Shown here in pieces: positions 15,930-22,024 of a DNA stretch of 46,544 bases (its first letter is position 1; every line of letters begins with the position of its first letter). The translations under genes were made by a program, and so were the position numbers. The notes beneath the pieces were generated by a model. The model did no database searches. It had not been told where the DNA came from and was given only the letters and a program-made list of their open reading frames with translations. The stretch is from Candidatus Krumholzibacteriia bacterium (GTDB lineage Bacteria; Krumholzibacteriota; Krumholzibacteriia; JAJRXK01), in assembly GCA_029932915.1 (NCBI GenBank), contig JAOZPE010000017.1:12836-59379 (forward strand), written 5' to 3'.

Positions 15930-17006
15930 TCAGAAAGAGTTTCTCTCCTGTTGATCGCGGGGATGGCCGGGGTCCTCCCGGGAATCCTCGAATCCATCCC
16001 CCAACAGGGTAAGGCCGGACAGCCGTCGCCGCCCGGGAAGGGAGGGCCGCGCCCCCAGTCGAGTACAGGCGGCTGCCCCGCACGCCCGTGCGAGGTCGAG
16101 AATCTCGTCGAAGGGCAGGCCCCAGGCAAGGCCGGCGCAATATCCGGCGTGGAAGGCGTCGCCCGCGCCGGTCGTGTCCACCACCGGGGAGACCTCCATC
16201 GCGGGCAGGGCATGCGCCCGGCTATCGTCCCGGCGGGCCCAGACCAACCCTTCCTCCCCGAGGGTCACCACCGCCACCGGAGCCACCCGGCTGAGGGCCT
16301 CCACGGCCGCGCCGGGCTCGCTGCGGCCCGTGAAATCGCGAGCGAAGGTCCACGAAGCCACCAGATGATCGACCCGGCCGGCCAGGAGACGAGTCCCCTC
16401 CCGGACCGAGCCCGCATCGAGGACGGTGACGGTCTCCGCCGCGGGCGAAGCAGAAGGAGCGGGCGGATCCGGGGTGCCCGCCCGCGGCCGGTCCCCGGTG
16501 CCAACCCGGCGGCCCTGCCTCTTGCGCTCGATCTCCTCGAGCACCGCCGCACTCAGGCGCGGCTGGTAGCCGTCGAAGAGCACCACGCGCGCGTTCCAGT
16601 CGACCGTGGCCGGCAAGGTTGGATCGCCCTGGTCGACGGCGGGGGCCCGATGGACGATGCTCCGCCGCCCGTCGGGCTTGACGTAGATCGTCGACACCCG
16701 CATCGGTGCGTCCCCTTCGCTCACCAGCGCGAGATCGACGCCCTCGGAGACGAGTTCGTCACGGTGGGCCCGGCCGAAGGGATCGCGGCTGAGGTAACCG
16801 GCGAAGGCCGAGCTCAGGCCCAGGCGCGCGCAGGCCACCGCCGCATTGGCCGCCGGTCCGCCGCCCCCCACCCACATCTCCCCGGCCTCGACCTTCTCGT
16901 CGTCGGCGGGCTGGTGGTCGAGCCGCAGGGTGATGTCCCATGCGGCGTTGCCCACGCACAGGACGTCCCACGAGCCCGTGCCGCTGTTGTCATCTCGTTT
17001 CATCAC
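15930..17006 (-). CDS. PfkB-family carbohydrate/nucleoside kinase
   Basis: A 358-aa ribokinase-like kinase. The N-terminal PfkB signature appears as VGGGGPAANAAVACARLG and the C-terminal one as VVDTTGAGDAFHAGYCAGLA, with catalytic base D283 in the GAGD anion hole. The first codon is GTG at 17006; the next codon is an ATG at 17003 and either could be used. Residues about 163-192 are a Pro/Ala/Arg-rich insertion (RAGTPDPPAPSASPAA) in the middle of the fold. The frame is intact across it, so it looks like a real linker. The substrate is unknown. It lies 53 bases upstream of the helicase gene in the same operon. Confidence 0.88.
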   Translation of the reverse strand: MMKRDDNSGTGSWDVLCVGNAAWDITLRLDHQPADDEKVEAGEMWVGGGGPAANAAVACARLGLSSAFAGYLSRDPFGRAHRDELVSEGVDLALVSEGDAPMRVSTIYVKPDGRRSIVHRAPAVDQGDPTLPATVDWNARVVLFDGYQPRLSAAVLEEIERKRQGRRVGTGDRPRAGTPDPPAPSASPAAETVTVLDAGSVREGTRLLAGRVDHLVASWTFARDFTGRSEPGAAVEALSRVAPVAVVTLGEEGLVWARRDDSRAHALPAMEVSPVVDTTGAGDAFHAGYCAGLAWGLPFDEILDLARACGAAACTRLGARPSLPGRRRLSGLTLLGDGFEDSREDPGHPRDQQERNSF

Positions 17007-17056
17007 GGTACCGCACGTCCATGGAGGACGATTCCCTGCGCTTGAGGCGAAGTCCG

Positions 17057-18196
17057 TCAGTACAGATCATAGCGGGCCAGGCGCCCGTCGAGGGGACCGT
17101 TGCGCAGGACCCGCTTCCAGCGGGGTCGCAGCCCGACGTTCTTGAGCAGTTCACGATCGCCCACGTAGACGAAGGCGGTCGAGCCGGTGCAGCGCTGCTT
17201 GAGGAAGTCGCCGAAGTCGCGGATCAGGCGCTTCGGATCCTCTCCGGCCAGACGCCGGCCATAGGGAGGGTTGCAGACGATCACCCGGTGGGGCAAGCCC
17301 TCCTTCAACGAGCGGAAGTCGCCGTGCCACCACTCGATGCGATCGGCGTGGGGCAGCAGGGCACAATTGCCTCGGGCGATCTCCAGGTTCCCGGCGGAGA
17401 TGTCACCGCCCCACAACAGCCCCCGCTCGGGTGGCCGGATGCCCCTGTCCGCCTTCTCCCGCACCCGCTTCCACAGCCCCCTATCGAAGTCGGGAAGGTT
17501 CTCCAGGCCGAAACGGCGGCGGAGGTAACCGGCGGGAATCCGCGCTGCCTTCATCAGGGCCTCGGCCACCAGGGTGCCCGATCCGCACATCGGATCGGCC
17601 AGGGGCCGGCTGCCGTCCCACCCGCTCATCTCGAGGATCGCCGCCGCCAGGGTCTCCATCATCGGTGCCTCGACCGAACGGACCCGGTAGCCCCTGCGGT
17701 GCAGGGAGCCGCCCGAGGTGTCCAGGTGCAGGACGGCCCGGTTGCGATGCAGATGAAGGTGCAACCACACATCTGGCGTCTTCGGGTCGACATCGGGGCG
17801 CGAGCCCGTCTTCTCCCGCAGGTGATCGACGGCGGCGTCCTTGACCACCCGCGCCGCGTACTGGCTGTGCCGCACGCGGCTGTCGCTCACGTTGGCGGTG
17901 ACCGCGAAGGTGCGGCCGGGGCGCAGGATCGAGCCCCAATCGAGCTGTCGCAGGGTCTTGTACAGATAGCGCGAGCTGTGGCAGTCGAAGCTGATCAGCG
18001 GGGCCAGGACACGGCTCACCAGGCGCGCGCGGTAGTTGATGCGGTACAGTGCCTGCGCGTCGGCCGTGAAATAGGCACCCCGGTACACGGGCCGCACCGC
18101 ACTCGCGCCGAGCTTCTCCAATTCCCCGCCGGCGAGTTCGGCGAGGCCATCGGCGAACTGCGCGAAGAAGCGATGGGATTTCTGGTATTCGAACAT
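17057..18196 (-). CDS. THUMP-domain class I RNA methyltransferase (RlmL-type)
   Basis: A 379-aa SAM-dependent methyltransferase of the COG0116 type. The N-terminal third (FFAQFADGLAELAGGELEKLGA) is the ferredoxin-like/THUMP RNA-binding part. The catalytic domain has DPMCGSGTLVAEAL (motif I/X region) and the N-type motif VIVCNPPYGRRL. Relatives such as RlmL methylate guanine in 23S rRNA; the target here is not determined. The ATG at 18196 opens MFEYQKSHRFFAQ, the normal family N-terminus. Length matches stand-alone YpsC/RlmL-N type enzymes, without the RlmK half. Confidence 0.88.
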   Translation of the reverse strand: MFEYQKSHRFFAQFADGLAELAGGELEKLGASAVRPVYRGAYFTADAQALYRINYRARLVSRVLAPLISFDCHSSRYLYKTLRQLDWGSILRPGRTFAVTANVSDSRVRHSQYAARVVKDAAVDHLREKTGSRPDVDPKTPDVWLHLHLHRNRAVLHLDTSGGSLHRRGYRVRSVEAPMMETLAAAILEMSGWDGSRPLADPMCGSGTLVAEALMKAARIPAGYLRRRFGLENLPDFDRGLWKRVREKADRGIRPPERGLLWGGDISAGNLEIARGNCALLPHADRIEWWHGDFRSLKEGLPHRVIVCNPPYGRRLAGEDPKRLIRDFGDFLKQRCTGSTAFVYVGDRELLKNVGLRPRWKRVLRNGPLDGRLARYDLY

Positions 18197-18237
18197 GATG
18201 GGCAGCCGGATGTGTGGAGAAGGGGCCCGACGCGCTT

Positions 18238-19032
18238 TCACCCATCCAGCCGCAGGTGCATCTCTCCGCGGATGACGTCGACCGCGTGGCCGCCGATGTG
18301 CACCCGTTTGCCGTGGATCTCCCCGACGATGGTCCCGCCGCGGCGGGAGAGTTGACGCGCGTGCAGGCGTTCCTTCCCCAGCTTCTCCCCCCAGTAGGGA
18401 AGCAGACTGCAGAAGACCGAACCGGTGACCGCGTCCTCGGGCACCCCGATCTTGGGCGCGAAGAAGCGGCACACGAAGTCACAGTCGTCGCCGACGGCGG
18501 TGGGGCACACCCCGACGACATCGAGCTTCTTGAGCAGTTCGAAATCCGGACGCAGCGAGCGCACCTGCTCCTCGCTCTCCAGCAGGACGATGAGGTCGCG
18601 GGCCCGGCCACACCAGAGCGGTTCGACCCCCAGGGCCTTCTTCAGGATCGGATCGATGGGCACTTCCTTCAGCGGGCGCATGGGAAAGTCCAACCAGTGC
18701 CGTCCATCGTGGCGCAGCACCCGAAGCGTCCCGCTGCGCGGGCTCTCGAACACGACCTCACGCCCCTGGGCCAGACCCTCCAGGAAGAGGGCGAACGCGG
18801 CGGCAAGGGTTCCGTGTCCGCACAGGTCGACCTCGACCTCGGGAGTGAACCACCGCAGCTCCCAATCGTCCCCTCGGGGAACCACGAAAGCGGTCTCCGG
18901 AAGGTTGTTCTCCGCCGCGATCGACTGGAGGATCTCATCGGGCAGCCAGTCCTCCAACAGGACCACGGCGGCCTGGTTGCCCTCGAAGGGGCGGTCGGCG
19001 AAGGAATCGACCTGATGGAACGGCAGTTTCAT
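18238..19032 (-). CDS. PhzF-family isomerase/epimerase-like protein
   Basis: A 264-aa PhzF-like protein of normal length. The conserved acid is E46 in NNLPETAFV; the family blocks VDSFADRPFEGNQAAVV at the N-terminus, DLCGHGTLAAA and GVPEDAVTGS are present. PhzF isomerises DHHA in phenazine synthesis, but most homologues outside phenazine operons have unknown substrates, and no phenazine genes are here. It lies 15 bases after the DUF2007 gene and 41 bases before the RNA methyltransferase gene. Confidence 0.9.
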   Translation of the reverse strand: MKLPFHQVDSFADRPFEGNQAAVVLLEDWLPDEILQSIAAENNLPETAFVVPRGDDWELRWFTPEVEVDLCGHGTLAAAFALFLEGLAQGREVVFESPRSGTLRVLRHDGRHWLDFPMRPLKEVPIDPILKKALGVEPLWCGRARDLIVLLESEEQVRSLRPDFELLKKLDVVGVCPTAVGDDCDFVCRFFAPKIGVPEDAVTGSVFCSLLPYWGEKLGKERLHARQLSRRGGTIVGEIHGKRVHIGGHAVDVIRGEMHLRLDG

Positions 19033-19047
19033 CCGCGACTTCTCTCC

Positions 19048-19290
19048 TCAATCGCCGTCGGCATCGGAGGCAGGACCGTCTTCCACCGATTGGAGCAGAC
19101 CCTTGGCGTCGTCGGCGAAGGCCGGCGGCACCATGAGCCGGATACCCTCGCCCAGATTCATCTGGGGTTCCATGCCTCCGACATCGTCGTACACGAGAAT
19201 GCAGGGAATACCGTTGGCCGAGAGCAGGCCCTTGGCCACCTCGGCCTCGGAAACATCCGTGAACCGGGCGACTTCCACTTCCTTGTCCAT
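19048..19290 (-). CDS. DUF2007-type small protein
   Basis: An 80-aa protein starting MDKEVEVARFTDVSEAEVAKGLLSANGIP. The order EVARF.D..EAE.AKGLL.ANGIP....DD followed by a hydrophobic strand (IRLMVPPAFADDAKGLL) is the fold pattern of DUF2007, a ferredoxin-like domain called a putative signal-transducing domain and seen alone in many bacteria. The C-terminus is acidic (SVEDGPASDADGD). No catalytic residues are evident. It sits second in the operon behind the selenoprotein gene. Confidence 0.75.
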   Translation of the reverse strand: MDKEVEVARFTDVSEAEVAKGLLSANGIPCILVYDDVGGMEPQMNLGEGIRLMVPPAFADDAKGLLQSVEDGPASDADGD

Positions 19291-19339
19291 CGTGGTCTCC
19301 TGACTTGATCCATGGAGCCGAAGGCCCGGATGCCGGCGA

Positions 19340-19567
19340 TCAGCTCGTCCGGGCCTTGATGATCTCGACGATCTCGTTCTCCTCGGGAAAGCGACCGAGC
19401 TCGTGCTTGGAGAAGATCATCTCATCGTCGAGTCTGACGTCGAAGACGCCATTTCGGCCCGGTATGAGTTCGGGCGTGAGAGCGAAGTTCTTCTGGAGTT
19501 TCTCCACCAACCTGGCGGCGTGAGGAAGATAGTTTCACTGGACGCAGTATTCGATGCTGACCTTCAA
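19340..19567 (-). CDS. SelW/Rdx-family selenoprotein with in-frame UGA (CxxU)
   Basis: A 75-aa protein read through a TGA at 19535-19537. Before it the frame reads MKVSIEYCVQ and after it NYLPHAARLVEKLQKNFALT, then IPGRNGVFDVRLDDEMIFSK, HELGRFPEEN and a short helix. This is the SelW/SelT/SelH (Rdx) thioredoxin-like pattern: beta strand, YCxxC/U, helix with LVxxL, G.FDV...D...FS....GRFPE. The TGA falls exactly where the second redox Cys belongs, giving C8-V-Q-U11. The start is TTG at 19567 with GAGG seven bases upstream. The reading ends at a second TGA at 19340-19342. A SECIS-like hairpin follows the first TGA at the right distance. It is first in the operon. The selA/B/C/D genes are not in the window. 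Confidence 0.78.
19504..19518 (-). promoter_or_regulatory. SECIS-like hairpin for selenocysteine insertion
   Basis: In the mRNA, positions 20-34 counted from the U of the UGA form a five-pair stem (CCGCC with GGUGG, one G-U pair) closed by a 5-nt loop AGGUU. The loop begins 21 nt after the UGA and has a G within its first two bases. This fits the bacterial SECIS model as I recall it (small loop, G near its 5' side, about 16-37 nt after UGA). An extra C-G pair extends the stem past one mismatch. Confidence 0.55.
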
Positions 19568-19596
19568 GGGCCCACCTCGCCATGAAAAGGGGGAAA

Positions 19597-19614
19597 GCGG
19601 CCCGGCGGGGCCGC
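19597..19614. other. GC-rich hairpin upstream of the selenoprotein operon
   Basis: GCGGCCC-GGCG-GGGCCGC is a perfect 7-bp stem. On the minus strand it is followed by TTTCCCCCTTTTC and then the start of the selenoprotein gene, so it could be an attenuator or terminator in the operon leader. The rest of the 292-bp stretch 19568-19859 shows no gene on either strand; no tRNA-Sec is seen in it. Confidence 0.35.
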
Positions 19615-19859
19615 CGTCGCCGCACAGGATAAGGCCACCGAAGACGGGCGGAAAGGGTGAAAGTCCCGGCGGCGGCGGAGGCCACCGTGACGGGCCCGAC
19701 GAGCGGGGCCTTCCATCCCGCCGTCCTCTTCCAGCCAGAACTGGACGTTCGGGCCGAAAGTGTGGACATTCAAGGCAGGGCGCCGGCCCACCCCCCACGC
19801 GGTGAGGCCGGGACGGCGTCACCGGAAGAGCTGTTCTCCCCCGTCCACGGCCCGTATCC

Positions 19860-20639
19860 ATGAGACATCTGCGTGCCATCCTGCGCATCTTCCTGATGAT
19901 CCTGTGGACCGGATCGGTCGCCCTCGTCTTCCTTCCCCTGGGCTGGCTCGGCAACATGTCCCGCCGTGCGGTCCTCCAGTTGCAGATGGGCTTCCTGCGC
20001 GCATGGGCGTGGGGCGTCGCCGCCATCTGCGGCATGCGCATCCGCCGGGAGGGGACGCCCCCCACCGCACCCTTCGTCCTTGTGGCCCGTCCTCTCAGCT
20101 ACGTGGACCTCGTGCTGCTGACCACGCAGGTCGATGGCTTCTTCCTCATCGGTCCGGAGACCCTGGGGCACACCCTTCCGGAATGGCTCGCGCGGGGGCT
20201 CAACACCATCGTCATCGACGAAGAGCAAGGGCAGATGGCGGCCCCGGCGCTGCGGCGCGTGGAAGCGATCCTCCAGGCCGGCCACGGCGTGGTCTTCCTG
20301 TCTCCGGCCGTGCACCAGGACGAGGCCGATGGCACAGCCGGGACACGGGCGGCGTTCGTGGAGGCGCTGGCCACGCGCTTCCCGGTCCACGCCGTCGTCA
20401 TCGAATACGAGGCGCCACGGGGTCACCCGCCCGCCACCACCTCGATCCACTGGCGGGTCGGCATGGGCCTGTCCACCCATCTCTACCGGCTGCTGCAGAT
20501 GCCCTGGTTCCAGGCGACGGCGATCTTCGGAGAGGGCGTGCGCGGGGAGGAGGAGCGGGGAAACCCGGTCAGGGTCGGCCGGAAGGCGATGAAGCGGGGG
20601 TTCCGTCCCGCTCCAGCCCATCCCACCTCAGGAGAATGA
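19860..20639 (+). CDS. PlsC-like acyltransferase fold protein lacking catalytic motifs
   Basis: A 259-aa protein with an N-terminal membrane helix (about 8-30) and an LPLAT-like core. Where PlsC proteins have VANHxSYxD, this one has VARPLSYVD: the catalytic His and preceding Asn are replaced by P78 and R77, while D83 is kept. Where the FPEG(T/S) substrate motif is expected, it has FLSPAV (146-151). Both active-site motifs are therefore lost although the fold-like order of strands and helices remains. It may be a binding or regulatory pseudoenzyme. Its 3' end overlaps the convergent phytase-like gene by 71 bases. Confidence 0.65.
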   Translation: MRHLRAILRIFLMILWTGSVALVFLPLGWLGNMSRRAVLQLQMGFLRAWAWGVAAICGMRIRREGTPPTAPFVLVARPLSYVDLVLLTTQVDGFFLIGPETLGHTLPEWLARGLNTIVIDEEQGQMAAPALRRVEAILQAGHGVVFLSPAVHQDEADGTAGTRAAFVEALATRFPVHAVVIEYEAPRGHPPATTSIHWRVGMGLSTHLYRLLQMPWFQATAIFGEGVRGEEERGNPVRVGRKAMKRGFRPAPAHPTSGE

Positions 20640-21891
20640 TCTCATTGTCGTCGGGCCGGCCCTCCCGCACGTGACGGCCGCAACTGAACGGCAGGTTGTT
20701 GTCGTTGCACACGGCCAGGGTGTCCTCCCCGTAGCGGACGAGGCCCTCCAGCGTGATGAAGGGCATGGAGAACACCCCGGTGCCGCGGTTTCCCTCGACC
20801 CCGGCCGCCCGGGCCTGGGGGTCGGGGATGCGCAGCAGGTCGGCGAGTTCGCGTTTGCGCAGGACGCGCTCGCGGTGATCGCCCAGATCGGCCAGGTAGA
20901 TCTTCTTGGTGCGCGCCGCCGCGCCCTCCTCGTTGTCCCGTTCGAGGACCGCGATGGTCTGCGTATCGATCACCGCCAACGCTCCGATGTAGTGGCCCTG
21001 GGGTACCTCCAGGGGATAGAAGCGATAGGGCTCGTCGTGGAGAAAGCGGCCGGCCACGGCGTCGAAACGGTAGAGCCGCAGATGGCCGGGAGGATCACCC
21101 CGGGTGGTCTTCTCCAGCAGGGCGTAGAGGATGCTGCCGTCGATGCTGCGGTCCATTCCCTCGAAGCCCCCGCTGGAGGGCTGATCGGGCGGACGGGCAG
21201 CGAGGAAGGGGTTCTCCGGGGCGTACACCCCCGGAGTGGACACCGGCGGGCGATCGAGTCTGCCCTGGCGGTCGAAGTGCAGCAGGAACGGCCCGAATTC
21301 GTCGCCCACCCAGAAACCGCCGTCCGGCGCCCGGGCCAATGACTCCGGATCGAAGTCGGCGCCGGTGAGCAGGCTGGCCCGGCGGATGCGGGGATCGACC
21401 GGCTCGCCGCCGGAAGCGGGCGGGCGGCGGGCGGTGATGACGAAACCCGCGTGGCCGTCGGGATCACCGAGCTCGACGACCTCGTCCACCTCGACCGCGC
21501 CGGCATCGAGATCGAGCTGCAGATGGTAGATGCACAGCACGTAGTCGGCGGAGTTGTCCCGGCTGCCGAAGCCGTTGTCCGAGAGCACCCACAGACCACC
21601 CCGGCCGTCGACCTCCAGATCGGAGAATCCCTGGATCGGCTGTTCGTCGACGAAGGGAGGTGTCACGCCGTGGGCCGGGGCGATCCCCCGTCCACTGGTC
21701 GGGCCTGGCCGGAAGCTCAGGGCGGGAAGGACGACCCGGCCGGCCAGATCCACCCGGGGCTTCGAGCCCGGGGAAGGAAGCAGCTCCTCCGCCGCCGGCG
21801 CGGGGATCGCCGCGAGAAGGAAGGCCGTGGCCATCGCCAATGACAACAGGGCCCCGAATCGATCGCTCTTGTTGGCGGCGACGTTCTCCAT
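20569..21891 (-). CDS. secreted esterase-like activity of phytase family protein
   Basis: A 440-aa protein with a signal peptide (hydrophobic stretch about 15-35, ending APAPAAEE). The body is a beta-propeller-like domain with the order of the phytase-esterase-like family: FSDLEVDGRGGLWVLSDNG, then DPESLARAPDGGFWVGDEFGPFLLHFD, then GFEGMDRSIDGSILYALLE, IGALAVID and ITLEGLVRYGEDTLAVCNDN. Acidic residues in these blocks probably bind Ca2+. The substrate is uncertain; phosphoester or ester hydrolysis is inferred from the family name only. AGGAGG precedes the ATG at 21891. It is divergent from the M16 protease gene; the 133-bp gap holds an 11-bp dyad (CTACA-C-TGTAG) near the latter. Confidence 0.78.
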   Translation of the reverse strand: MENVAANKSDRFGALLSLAMATAFLLAAIPAPAAEELLPSPGSKPRVDLAGRVVLPALSFRPGPTSGRGIAPAHGVTPPFVDEQPIQGFSDLEVDGRGGLWVLSDNGFGSRDNSADYVLCIYHLQLDLDAGAVEVDEVVELGDPDGHAGFVITARRPPASGGEPVDPRIRRASLLTGADFDPESLARAPDGGFWVGDEFGPFLLHFDRQGRLDRPPVSTPGVYAPENPFLAARPPDQPSSGGFEGMDRSIDGSILYALLEKTTRGDPPGHLRLYRFDAVAGRFLHDEPYRFYPLEVPQGHYIGALAVIDTQTIAVLERDNEEGAAARTKKIYLADLGDHRERVLRKRELADLLRIPDPQARAAGVEGNRGTGVFSMPFITLEGLVRYGEDTLAVCNDNNLPFSCGRHVREGRPDDNEIILLRWDGLERDGTPASSPSGRP

Positions 21892-22024
21892 GCCGTTCCT
21901 CCTCGATGGGAACCCGGGGCGTCCAGGGGGAGAAGGTGGGACGCCCGGCAGACCACCAGCCCCGGGTCGACGCCCACCTCCGGGCACCCTACACTGTAGC
22001 CCTCCTCTGGTGAAAGGCCTTCCC

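Noticed and set aside
16440-16530. A frameshift inside the pfkB-like gene suggested by the Pro/Ala-rich stretch
   Set aside because: Reading frame and family motifs are intact on both sides, so it is better seen as an inserted linker.
19568-19859. A selC (tRNA-Sec) gene next to the selenoprotein
   Set aside because: No acceptor/T-arm sequence or 3' CCA-type end could be found; only a GC hairpin is present.
19535-20065. The long upstream extension of the selenoprotein frame as a 176-aa protein ending at the UGA
   Set aside because: The upstream part is Arg/Pro/Gly-rich without coding character; the Rdx-like sequence begins at the TTG with a ribosome site and continues past the UGA.
21984-22000. 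The 11-bp dyad CTACA-C-TGTAG before the M16 gene as an operator
   Set aside because: Short, with a single isolated copy and no supporting -35 box; kept only as a note.
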